The notes below the pieces were generated by a model. It was not told where the DNA came from. It did not search any database and saw only the letters and a list, made by a program, of their open reading frames with translations. A stretch of DNA of 64,000 nucleotides, from NCBI RefSeq assembly GCF_000426545.1, contig NZ_AUFO01000011.1, positions 279,202 to 343,201 on the forward strand, in the 5' to 3' direction. Source of the stretch: Paenibacillus massiliensis subsp. panacisoli DSM 21345. Its GTDB lineage: Bacteria > Bacillota > Bacilli > Paenibacillales > Paenibacillaceae. Each line of letters starts with the position of its first letter. Position 1 is the stretch's first letter. This document shows positions 15,634 through 23,445 of this stretch, in pieces. Both the position numbers and the translations under genes were made by a program.

Positions 15634-17262
15634 ATGATCAGTACAAGCGGCGTAACGCTCCGTTATGGCAAGCGCCCACTTTTTGAGGATGTTAATATCA
15701 AATTCACGCCTGGCAACTGTTATGGTCTGATTGGGGCCAACGGTGCTGGTAAATCTACGTTTCTGAAGATTCTCTCTGGCGAGATCGAGGCGAATTCCGG
15801 CGAGGTGCACATGACACCTGGCGAGCGTCTGGCCGTGCTGAAGCAGAACCATTATGAATATGATGAGTTCCCGGTGCTGGAGACAGTTATTATGGGACAT
15901 ACACGTCTATATGACATTATGAAGGAAAAGGATGCACTCTATGCGAAGGCTGAATTCTCGGAAGAGGATGGTCTGCGTGCAGGGGAGCTGGAGGGCGAAT
16001 TCGCCGAGCTGAATGGCTGGGATGCTGAGCCAGATGCCGCTGCCTTGCTGATTGGTCTGGGGATTCCTCGCGATCTGCATGATAAGCAAATGTCTGAGCT
16101 GAGCGGTAACGAGAAGGTACGTGTCTTGCTCGCACAAGCGCTCTTCGGTCGTCCGAATAATCTGCTGCTTGACGAGCCTACGAACCATTTGGACCTCGAA
16201 TCCATTCAATGGTTGGAGAATTTCCTGATGGACTATGAAGGTACCGTTATTGTGGTATCTCACGACCGTCACTTCCTGAATAAAGTATGTACGCATATTG
16301 CGGATATTGATTTTGGTAAAATCCAGATGTATGTGGGTAACTATGACTTCTGGTACGAATCCAGTCAGCTCGCGCTGACATTGGCTCGCGACGCCAACAA
16401 GAAGAAGGAAGAGAAGATCAAGGAGCTGCAAGCCTTTATCCAACGCTTCTCGGCGAATGCTTCCAAGTCGAAGCAAGCGACTTCCCGTAAGAAGCAGCTC
16501 GACAAGATCACGTTGGACGATATTCGTCCATCGAACCGTAAGTATCCGTTCATTAACTTCAAGCCTGAGCGTGAGGCTGGCAAGCAATTGCTGACCGTAG
16601 ACCGTCTGAGCAAGACCATCGAAGGCGAGCAAGTACTGAATGAATTCAGCATTGTCGTGAATAAAGGCGATAAGATTGCTTTCGTCGGACCGAATGGCTT
16701 GCCGAAGACGGCGCTCTTCGAAGTTCTGATGGGTGAGAAGGAAGCAGACGCTGGTGAGTACACCTGGGGTGTGACGACCAGTCAGGCTTATTTCCCGAAG
16801 GACAACTCCCAATACTTTGACGAAGTCCAACTGAATCTGGTAGAGTGGCTGCGTCAATATTCCAAGGATCAGGATGAGACCTTCCTGCGTGGCTTCCTGG
16901 GACGTATGCTGTTCTCCGGCGAGGAAGCGCTGAAGAAGGCGAGTGTACTGTCTGGTGGCGAGAAGGTGCGCTGTATGCTGGCAAAAATGATGCTTAACGG
17001 CGCTAACGTGCTCATCATGGAAGAGCCTACGAACCACTTGGATCTGGAATCCATCACTGCGCTCAATAACGGCTTGATTGATTTCGATGGTACACTGTTA
17101 TTCACTTCGCATGACCATCAGTTCATTCAGACGATTGCGAACCGCATTGTGGAGATTACACCGAACGGGGTCATCGACCGTGTTATGACGTACGATGAGT
17201 ACCTGGAGAGCGATGAAGTCAAGCAGCTCCGTGAACGGATGTATCCAGTAGAGGCTAACTAA
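15634..17262 (+). CDS. ABC-F family ATPase (YkpA/YbiT-like)
   Basis: The 542-residue protein has two ABC domains and no membrane part, as ABC-F translation factors do. Domain 1 shows Walker A GANGAGKST, signature LSGNEK and Walker B LLLDEPTNHLDLES. The ~80-residue linker is rich in Lys. Domain 2 shows a degenerate Walker A (GPNGLPKT), signature LSGGEK and an altered Walker B, LIMEEPTNHLD. ATG at 15634 is preferred over 15601 because AAAGGACGG precedes it and because family members start with MISxSxVTLRYGKR. A role on the ribosome or in antibiotic protection is known for relatives. The last 178 bp are duplicated at 18947. Confidence 0.85.
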   Translation: MISTSGVTLRYGKRPLFEDVNIKFTPGNCYGLIGANGAGKSTFLKILSGEIEANSGEVHMTPGERLAVLKQNHYEYDEFPVLETVIMGHTRLYDIMKEKDALYAKAEFSEEDGLRAGELEGEFAELNGWDAEPDAAALLIGLGIPRDLHDKQMSELSGNEKVRVLLAQALFGRPNNLLLDEPTNHLDLESIQWLENFLMDYEGTVIVVSHDRHFLNKVCTHIADIDFGKIQMYVGNYDFWYESSQLALTLARDANKKKEEKIKELQAFIQRFSANASKSKQATSRKKQLDKITLDDIRPSNRKYPFINFKPEREAGKQLLTVDRLSKTIEGEQVLNEFSIVVNKGDKIAFVGPNGLPKTALFEVLMGEKEADAGEYTWGVTTSQAYFPKDNSQYFDEVQLNLVEWLRQYSKDQDETFLRGFLGRMLFSGEEALKKASVLSGGEKVRCMLAKMMLNGANVLIMEEPTNHLDLESITALNNGLIDFDGTLLFTSHDHQFIQTIANRIVEITPNGVIDRVMTYDEYLESDEVKQLRERMYPVEAN

Positions 17263-17263
17263 T
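17086..17263 (+). repeat. 178-bp direct repeat, copy 1 (3' end of ABC-F gene)
   Basis: This segment, from GATGGTAC to the first base after the stop codon, recurs at 18947-19124 with only two differences (G/A in GAC[G/A]ATT and C/G in CAGCT[C/G]CGT). The two copies flank the cysteine-protease module. Confidence 0.95.
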
Positions 17264-17318
17264 CGCAGGCTCTCGGTTTGCAACACCCATACACAAGGGC
17301 TTCAAGCTATAAATCTAA

Positions 17319-17357
17319 AGAACCTCAATTTGCTCGATAGGAGCGGGTTGAGGTTCT
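17319..17357 (+). terminator. Terminator after ABC-F gene
   Basis: AGAACCTCAA (17319-17328) pairs with TTGAGGTTCT (17348-17357), with an inner GCTC/GGAGC stem, followed by ATTTGTG. Its design is similar to the terminator after repeat copy 2 (ACCTCAA/TTGAGGT), as if both derive from one ancestor. Confidence 0.65.
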
Positions 17358-17475
17358 ATTTGTGCTGTAGAGATTAGTGACATTTTCCGATGAAAATGTT
17401 AGGTGTGATGATAATCATATACATAATTAGTAATATTTTGTATTTTTTTATTACTTAAGCCTAAGGAGGGATTGT

Positions 17476-18039
17476 ATGCTGAGGAAAAGTAATTTGACTC
17501 CTATTTTGCTTCTAGCAGCTATATGCTTATTAGGTTTTGCCACTAGCGTGTCTGCTTACGTAGGGTATGAAACACTAGATATTCCTACTCAAAAACAACA
17601 AGATACCCAATGGTGTTGGGCAGCCAACTCTGTCATGGTTATTGATTTTCTAGGTAACGCTCCTACTCAGAGACAATTTGTCAGGTATGTAAAGGGAGAG
17701 GTTGTAAACGATACCGGAAGTATATATGAAATTGTTGATGGGTTGGATCATTGGGGAATACATTCAAGAGCAGTGCTGGACTACTTGTCATTTTCAAGAA
17801 TAGAGAACAGGATTAATAGAGGACAACCCATAATCGCCAGAATAGGATGGACAGGCGGGGGCGGGCACTTTTTTACTATTAGAGGTTATTATGAGAATAC
17901 TGACACTGATGAACAAGATGTTTATTTTATTGATTCGTTAAAAGATGAGAAAACACACAAAATTCAGAATTATGATAGGTTCGTTAGAAACTCTAACTTC
18001 AAATGGACACATTCGGTAGATTATATTTATGTTAACTAA
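17476..18039 (+). CDS. Secreted papain-like cysteine protease (C39/C70-like)
   Basis: The 187-residue protein begins with a clear signal peptide ending in SVSA (about residue 27). The mature part has the catalytic Cys in QWCWAANSVMV (about residue 47), a His in GGGGHFFTIRGYY (about 134) and an Asp/Asn-type residue in VYFIDSL (about 154). That order matches papain-fold C39_2/AvrRpt2-like proteases. The gene starts behind AAGGAGGG in an AT-rich insert and is followed after 12 bases by a membrane-anchored partner gene. The substrate is unknown; toxin delivery or pheromone processing are possible. Confidence 0.75.
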   Translation: MLRKSNLTPILLLAAICLLGFATSVSAYVGYETLDIPTQKQQDTQWCWAANSVMVIDFLGNAPTQRQFVRYVKGEVVNDTGSIYEIVDGLDHWGIHSRAVLDYLSFSRIENRINRGQPIIARIGWTGGGGHFFTIRGYYENTDTDEQDVYFIDSLKDEKTHKIQNYDRFVRNSNFKWTHSVDYIYVN

Positions 18040-18051
18040 GGGGGGATTGTA

Positions 18052-18861
18052 TTGAAGGCAGGTAAAAGGCTCGTCTTCTGGGCTATAAATATTCTATTGA
18101 TATCAACGATAGTATGGAGTATACCAGTAGATGCAAAATTCGCTTCGATTGATATACGTGATCAGATCAAACAGGATTTTGAATCTTACATTCCTTCTTT
18201 GGAGAAAGATAAGAAAAATTTTGGCATGGATGCGGATGATCAGGCAGACCAAGTGAAACTTGGCGAAGGATATCCTTATTATAAGGTTGCTGTGTCCTTC
18301 CTTAAACAATCAGCGGTTGCTGAAGAGGTATATAGTGAAGATATTTTGGAAATGGCGGGGTATAATTTTCCGATTTATCTGAAGGGCCAGTCTGTTGGTG
18401 TGGTACATGGTGTTTTGGAGGAAGAGAAATGGATTGTGGATTACATATCGAGCGACTTTTCATTTGAAAGGACCTGGAGGGCGGGGAGAGAAAATTTTGA
18501 TACTACCCAACCTGTCAAGCTCATAGATGATCCAAGGCTAGGAATTTATGCAATGTCTGGTGTGAAGGATGGCATGGAGCAGGTCGTTTCGATTCAGGCT
18601 GATCCTGTGGAGAAATTGGCTCAAAGTTCTGAAAAAAATCTAATGAGCCTTCAGCAATTTGGAGAACAAGCCTATGAGCGGCATCAGGAGATTATATCTG
18701 ACGATCAAGATGGAACGGGAGGTGGTGCTGGGGGGATAGAAGCCTCAGCTTCACAAGAATCTGCTGTAGAGCCATTCATGTGGGCAGCTATTCTATTGGT
18801 GCTCATGATCACTGGGATCATCGTATACAGAAAGGTATACGGGCACAATAGCAACAGATAA
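18052..18861 (+). CDS. Membrane-anchored extracellular protein, partner of the cysteine protease
   Basis: The 269-residue product has an N-terminal signal segment (FWAINILLISTIVWSIPVDA, ending near residue 28). A ~190-residue extracellular region, acidic at its start, follows. Then come a Gly/Ala-rich linker (GTGGGAGG) and a C-terminal transmembrane helix (about 243-262) with a short basic tail. No family was recognised. The TTG start lies behind GGGGGG. Its tight linkage to the protease gene suggests a chaperone, inhibitor or membrane receptor for it, but this is inference. Confidence 0.6.
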   Translation: MKAGKRLVFWAINILLISTIVWSIPVDAKFASIDIRDQIKQDFESYIPSLEKDKKNFGMDADDQADQVKLGEGYPYYKVAVSFLKQSAVAEEVYSEDILEMAGYNFPIYLKGQSVGVVHGVLEEEKWIVDYISSDFSFERTWRAGRENFDTTQPVKLIDDPRLGIYAMSGVKDGMEQVVSIQADPVEKLAQSSEKNLMSLQQFGEQAYERHQEIISDDQDGTGGGAGGIEASASQESAVEPFMWAAILLVLMITGIIVYRKVYGHNSNR

Positions 18862-18946
18862 GCCTAAAATTTCAATTTCAAATGGACTCATTGAGCAAAA
18901 GTATGAAGCTTCTACCTTGGTTTCCTGGTGGGAGCTTCTTCATGCT

Positions 18947-19123
18947 GATGGTACACTGTTATTCACTTCGCATGACCATCAGTTCATTCAGACAATTGCG
19001 AACCGCATTGTGGAGATTACACCGAACGGGGTCATCGACCGTGTTATGACGTACGATGAGTACCTGGAGAGCGATGAAGTCAAGCAGCTGCGTGAACGGA
19101 TGTATCCAGTAGAGGCTAACTAA
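18947..19123 (+). pseudogene. Duplicated C-terminal fragment of the ABC-F gene
   Basis: The fragment encodes the last 58 residues of the ABC-F protein (GTLLFTSHDHQF... to ...MYPVEAN), identical in protein sequence to the full gene. An in-frame start exists at 18917 but has no good ribosome site, and the fragment lacks all nucleotide-binding motifs except the H-loop. It is copy 2 of the 178-bp direct repeat and is followed by a strong terminator. Confidence 0.85.
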
Positions 19124-19124
19124 T
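18947..19124 (+). repeat. 178-bp direct repeat, copy 2
   Basis: Copy 2 matches 17086-17263 at 176 of 178 positions. Upstream of it lies an imperfect hairpin (about 18903-18945, ATGAAGCTTC...GAGCTTCTTCAT), so the copy is joined abruptly to foreign sequence. Confidence 0.95.
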
Positions 19125-19146
19125 TAGTGATCTGAATAGTAAGCTT

Positions 19147-19190
19147 AAGACCTCAAGTTACTCCTACGAGTAGACTTGAGGTCTTTTTTT
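19147..19190 (+). terminator. Strong terminator after repeat copy 2
   Basis: AAGACCTCAAGT (19147-19158) pairs with ACTTGAGGTCTT (19174-19185). An inner TACTC-CTAC-GAGTA hairpin extends it, and a run of T follows. It is probably the original terminator of the ABC-F gene, displaced by the inserted module. Confidence 0.85.
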
Positions 19191-19242
19191 GATCTATCTT
19201 ACCGTAGTTGTGCAATATATTACCGATCAATCTCCTCTGTGC

Positions 19243-20424
19243 TTAGTTGATGGAATGGCTGCTGCCCCTTTTTGCGTGTGCGTTCAGCTTAAATGAGCAT
19301 GCAGAGGTAAGGATAGCAAGTAATATAATACTTCCTGCAAATCCACTAATCTGCTCAATACCTGCATATTCGATTACGATCCCGCCGCTTGCAGCACCTA
19401 GTGCCATACCCATATTCATTAATGCAGTGTTCAGGCTAAGTATGATCTCGGAGGACCGGGGCTGGAGCGTAATGAGATAGTATTGATTCGCTGGTGTCGT
19501 AGTCCATGTAGCTGCTCCCCATAGCAAAAGAATCACGAAAATTATGGGTGTGGAGACAGCCACGGATGTAGATTTCAGAAAGAACAGCGCCGCAGCATGT
19601 AATGTCAGACTAATGATGATTGTACGTGCGGGTCCCCAGCGGTCAACTGCATAGCCTCCCAAGCGTGAGCCGATCAGAGCCGCTATTCCGAGGACGAGCA
19701 GGGAGGAGCTTATCATTTCCAGTGAAAAGTCCATCAGACTACTTAAGAGGGGAGCGATATATGCGAATACCATAGTGTATCCCAATATCCAGAACACCGT
19801 TGTAAGTAGCCCGGTAAGCATGCGTGAATCTCTTAAGAGAAGCCATTGCTCCTGCCATGTAAGCGCTATTGACCCTTCAAGCCCCGAAATGTACTTCTGA
19901 AGAAGAACTGCGTTGACGAGTGCAGCGATGGCAAGGAATAGATAGATGTAGCGCCAATCCATATAGACGGACATCAGTGTTCCGAATGGTACTCCAAGCA
20001 CCAGTGAGATGGAGAAGCCAGTAATGACAGTGGCGATCGCTCTACCTTGTTGTTGTTGGGGAGCGAGACGTGCTGCATAGCTTGTAGCTACAACCGTATA
20101 TAATCCGCCACTTGCTGCCATGACAATACGGGACAGCATCAGTACTGCAAAGTTCATGCTGAGGAATGCAAGGATGCTCCCTGCAATAAATGCTATAAGG
20201 GAGTAGACAAGTACCTTTTTGCGCTCATAGCGTGCGGTTACCATGACAAGCACAAGGGCGCCAACGGCATAAGAGATAGAGTAAATTGTAATGAGTTGCC
20301 CCGCGGCCGCAATAGAGATTTGTAAGTCGCTTGCAATCAGCTCAAGGATCCCCGATACGACAAATTCTGCTGTGCCTGTGATAAAGGCTCCTATCGCTAA
20401 TAGATATATAGCTAGACGATTCAA
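19243..20424 (-). CDS. MFS drug/sugar efflux transporter (DHA1/AraJ-like)
   Basis: The 393-residue protein has about 12 hydrophobic segments and starts LNRLAIYLLAIGAFITGTAEF, a beginning typical of DHA1-family proton antiporters. A conserved loop-like sequence ARYERKKVL follows TM2, and PFGTLM follows TM5. TTG at 20424 is chosen because AGGAG sits 8 bases upstream on the minus strand; the longer in-frame extension to 20751 runs into the LysR gene. It is divergent from a LysR regulator 123 bases away, which probably controls it. Confidence 0.8.
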   Translation of the reverse strand: MNRLAIYLLAIGAFITGTAEFVVSGILELIASDLQISIAAAGQLITIYSISYAVGALVLVMVTARYERKKVLVYSLIAFIAGSILAFLSMNFAVLMLSRIVMAASGGLYTVVATSYAARLAPQQQQGRAIATVITGFSISLVLGVPFGTLMSVYMDWRYIYLFLAIAALVNAVLLQKYISGLEGSIALTWQEQWLLLRDSRMLTGLLTTVFWILGYTMVFAYIAPLLSSLMDFSLEMISSSLLVLGIAALIGSRLGGYAVDRWGPARTIIISLTLHAAALFFLKSTSVAVSTPIIFVILLLWGAATWTTTPANQYYLITLQPRSSEIILSLNTALMNMGMALGAASGGIVIEYAGIEQISGFAGSIILLAILTSACSFKLNAHAKRGSSHSIN

Positions 20425-20547
20425 TGACTTCACTCCTTTTGTAGAAATTGCTGCTATGTAGCCTGCTACAACGATTGTATTCATTTTAGCTGACATGTTA
20501 TCATGAGGGAAATTCATGTTTTTAATGAAGGAGATGAGTAAATACTC

Positions 20548-21432
20548 ATGTCTATAGCGCGTTTCGAGGTTTTTGTACACATTGCTGAGACTCGAAATTT
20601 CACCAAAGCAGCAGAGCGACTGAATATGACGCAATCCGCTGTAAGTCATGCTATTGCAAGTCTGGAGAAGGAACTGGGGACGACACTGCTGATTCGCGAC
20701 CGTAGGAAGGGGGTTATGCTGACGGAAGTGGGGCAGAAGATGCTTGGCCACATGCGAGAAATCTTGTGCCGAATGGAAATGATCCAGCAGGAAGCGGCTC
20801 TGGCAGCCAATCTGGAGACGGGGACAGTCCGCATTGGAACATTTGCAAGCGCATCTTCCTGCCTGCTGCCCAAGCTGTTATCCAGGTTTCAGAAGAAGCA
20901 TCCGCATATTGAATTTCGATTTTATGAAGGCTCTTATGAAGAAATTACAGAGTGGCTGAATACAGGCGTGATTGACATCGGATTTGTGGTAGAGGAGGAT
21001 TCACCAGTATTGTTCGACTGTGTGCCGCTGATTCAGGACAAGATGGTTCTGGGCTTCTCAGCCGAGCACAGATTTAATGGAAGAACCCAGATTTCCATGA
21101 AGGAGCTACAGGACGAGCCCTTTATTATGCCGACAGGCATGTATCAAGCTCATATTCTGGCCATGCTTGAGGAGATGAAGGTGCAGCCGAAGATTCGCTT
21201 CGAAGTGTATGATTGTAACACCATCGCCAATATGGTTCAGGAGGGGCTTGGCATTACGATTGGGCCGGAGCTATTTCTGAAGACACAGCAGCATATCCAA
21301 GTGGGGTATCTGGATATTACCAGATGGCGTAATGTTGCTCTGGCATGCCCATCACAATCCAGTGCTTCGCCTGCTGCGCGAGCCTTCCTGGCAGTATCTC
21401 AGGAGATTTTCCTACAGTCAACGGAAGCATGA
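20548..21432 (+). CDS. LysR-family transcriptional regulator
   Basis: The 294-residue protein starts with a LysR-type helix-turn-helix (ETRNFTKAAERLNMTQSAVS, about residues 14-33) and continues with the LysR substrate-binding domain (GTVRIGTFASASSCLLPKLL near residue 93). The ATG lies behind AAGGAGATG. The divergent MFS gene is the likely target, and the 123-base gap should hold the operator. The inducer is unknown. Confidence 0.85.
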   Translation: MSIARFEVFVHIAETRNFTKAAERLNMTQSAVSHAIASLEKELGTTLLIRDRRKGVMLTEVGQKMLGHMREILCRMEMIQQEAALAANLETGTVRIGTFASASSCLLPKLLSRFQKKHPHIEFRFYEGSYEEITEWLNTGVIDIGFVVEEDSPVLFDCVPLIQDKMVLGFSAEHRFNGRTQISMKELQDEPFIMPTGMYQAHILAMLEEMKVQPKIRFEVYDCNTIANMVQEGLGITIGPELFLKTQQHIQVGYLDITRWRNVALACPSQSSASPAARAFLAVSQEIFLQSTEA

Positions 21433-21480
21433 AGAAGAAGCTCCTACCTTAACTTCGGTTGGGAGCTTCTTCTTCATGCT
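21426..21480. terminator. Long-stem terminator after lysR
   Basis: The 19-base arm at 21426-21444 (from AGCATGAAG to AGCTCC) is the exact complement of 21462-21480. The stem overlaps the lysR stop codon. T-rich positions lie inside the right arm (CTTCTTCTT) rather than after it. Confidence 0.7.
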
Positions 21481-21515
21481 AACAGCTGTATGCAAATGTA
21501 TGCAAAAGTTATACT

Positions 21516-21704
21516 TTATGATCCGCCGGTACGTCTGCGCTGATTGTTAGGCTTTTTGTTGTTCTGGCTCTTCAATGCCTTGGTCTGATTGCCCTGGAAC
21601 CCGCCATTTTGTTTTTGGGAAGCGGCCAGCTTCTTCTCGGCCAGCTTCTGTCGAACGGCCTCAGCCAGGTCAATTTTACGGACTTCCTTCTGATTATCGC
21701 TCAT
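21516..21704 (-). CDS. Small basic protein, unknown
   Basis: The 62-residue protein starts MSDNQKEVRKIDLAEAV and then becomes Lys/Gln/Asn-rich (KKPNNQRRRTGGS at the end). It looks largely disordered and could bind nucleic acid. ATG at 21704 is preceded by CAGGAGGAAC; the longer in-frame extension has no ribosome site. Function is unknown. Confidence 0.6.
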   Translation of the reverse strand: MSDNQKEVRKIDLAEAVRQKLAEKKLAASQKQNGGFQGNQTKALKSQNNKKPNNQRRRTGGS

Positions 21705-21916
21705 CCCTGTTCCTCCTGTAATGTCTAAGCTGTATTTCATTTTATACGTTTTTAAAAGGGGGGACAAGGGCAACAATGAATAAAGACTACCATGACGATG
21801 CTTGCCGTGTCGGGCCCCACCTATATCGCATGTTCAAGCTGTTCTGAATAGCTTAATCATAAGTATTTGTCTAAGTCGTAGCTACCAACTTTTTGTTTAG
21901 AAGGAGTGTACTGCAA

Positions 21917-22819
21917 GTGACTGATGTGTATGGTGAAATTCGTAAAGGGGAGCGGGGCGCTTGGGTAAGTATTATCTCCTACATTGTGCTCTCGTCTCTG
22001 AAAGTGTTCTGCGGATACGTGTTCATGTCCAGTGCACTCCTTGCCGACGGGTTCAACAATATGACGGATATTGTAGCGTCTGTAGCTGTGTTAATTGGTC
22101 TGCGCATATCCCAAAAACCACCAGATTCCGATCATACCTACGGGCATTTCCGGGCAGAGACCATAGCGGCCATGATCGCCTCCTTCATTATGGCTCTAGT
22201 CGGTATTCAGGTATTGGTGGAGGCGATTCGTTCTATATTTGAAGGAAGCAAGGCACAGCCGAGCATGCTGGCTGCAGTCGTCGCTGTAGTGAGTGCGCTG
22301 GCTATGGGAGGGGTATACCTCTACAACCGGAAGCTTGCTCGTGAGATCAAAAGCCAGGCACTCATGGCAGCAGCGAAGGATAATCTATCAGATGCGCTTG
22401 TCAGCATAGGAGCGGCCATAGGCATTTTTGCATCCCAATTCGGCTTCCCCTGGATGGACACGGTTGCTGCCATTGTAGTCGGGCTTATGATCTGTTATAC
22501 GGCATGGGGAATCTTCCGTGATTCAACACACTCGCTAACGGACGGCTTTGATGAGAAGCATTTGTCAGTGCTGCGCGGTACGATCTCCAAAACACCAGGC
22601 GTAGAGAGAATTCGAGACGTAAAGGCACGTGTGCATGGCAGTCATGTCATGGTCGATGTGGTGATTGAGGTGGACCCGACGCTGACGCTCATTGAAGGGC
22701 ATGAGATTAGTGACCAAATTGAAGAGCGCTTGAAGAAATTCCATAATACGATGCATGTACATGTGCATGTGGAGCCTAGAGCGAGTGAGCACATAAGCTC
22801 TACCCAGCTCCAACACTAG
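21917..22819 (+). CDS. Cation diffusion facilitator (CDF) metal efflux transporter
   Basis: The ~300-residue protein has six membrane helices. Metal-site aspartates lie in the second helix (LLADGFNNMTD) and the fifth (AAAKDNLSDALVS). A cytoplasmic C-terminal domain ends in HVHVHVEP. GTG at 21917 is preferred since AAGGAG lies 10 bases upstream, while the in-frame TTG at 21893 has no site. The first metal motif has Asn in place of the usual His (DxxxD with N), which hints at Mn or Fe rather than Zn, but that is inference. It is monocistronic. Confidence 0.85.
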   Translation: MTDVYGEIRKGERGAWVSIISYIVLSSLKVFCGYVFMSSALLADGFNNMTDIVASVAVLIGLRISQKPPDSDHTYGHFRAETIAAMIASFIMALVGIQVLVEAIRSIFEGSKAQPSMLAAVVAVVSALAMGGVYLYNRKLAREIKSQALMAAAKDNLSDALVSIGAAIGIFASQFGFPWMDTVAAIVVGLMICYTAWGIFRDSTHSLTDGFDEKHLSVLRGTISKTPGVERIRDVKARVHGSHVMVDVVIEVDPTLTLIEGHEISDQIEERLKKFHNTMHVHVHVEPRASEHISSTQLQH

Positions 22820-22939
22820 CATCTCGGCCAAATAACCAACCTGAAATCATACCGGGTCAAGGCACTAGGTAAGGGCAGCTTGTTATCCTGCTGAATGGAG
22901 TGCAGACAGGCTGTCTGGGTGCATATAGTAAGCTAAATA

Positions 22940-22973
22940 GAGTCTCCGCGGACGATCGCGGAGACTCTTCTTT
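22940..22973 (+). terminator. Terminator after CDF gene
   Basis: GAGTCTCCGCG (22940-22950) and CGCGGAGACTC (22957-22967) form a perfect 11-bp stem with a 6-base loop, followed by TTCTTTT. Confidence 0.85.
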
Positions 22974-23445
22974 TGCATCCATTGATGATCCCACTGTTCA
23001 GATGTGGCAGGCTTTCCGGTTATTTCAGTACTCCATTTCAGTATTTCAGTAGTTCACATCCTGTCGTTTCACTTTTCCTGCAACAGATTAATAACAAGGT
23101 AGGTATACGCGGGATGGAAATACCTTCCTGCAACAGATTGAACTGTAATTACCGATATACATAACAGCGGGATACATAAAAAGACAAGTTGATCAGATGG
23201 CAGAAGAACATGGGTAATTGGAATCACGTTCTCAATGTATGCGTCGTTTTTTGTGACTTTTGCATCATGCTTATATTCCTTGTGCTTGACTATAATGAGG
23301 TCAGATGGGGAGTATTTCACGATATTTGCATGAACTATATACGGAGAAGCATGGTGAGACGGTGATTAGCTAAGTACACGGATGTTCGGCATCCTGCAGC
23401 ATGTCTTGTCAAGATTCGTGAAGTAATCGGGAGGTTAGGAACAGC
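22974..23445. other. Gene-poor region with a 15-bp direct repeat
   Basis: About 470 bases without a convincing gene. TTCCTGCAACAGATT occurs at 23075-23089 and 23125-23139, exactly 50 bases apart. Short frames here lack ribosome sites. The promoter of the downstream NlpC/P60 gene should lie near 23285-23300, where GACTATAAT occurs. Confidence 0.5.

Noticed and set aside
15907-17037. Long minus-strand open frame (376 codons) opposite the ABC-F gene
   Set aside because: The plus strand encodes a clear ABC-F protein with all motifs. The minus frame has no domain and arises from codon bias.
20425-20751. 109-codon N-terminal extension of the MFS transporter on the minus strand
   Set aside because: It would overlap the LysR gene and contains no membrane helix. 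The TTG at 20424 has a good ribosome site.
23140-23445. ydaO-type c-di-AMP riboswitch upstream of the NlpC/P60 gene
   Set aside because: Such riboswitches often precede wall hydrolase genes, but the conserved ydaO core was not found here.
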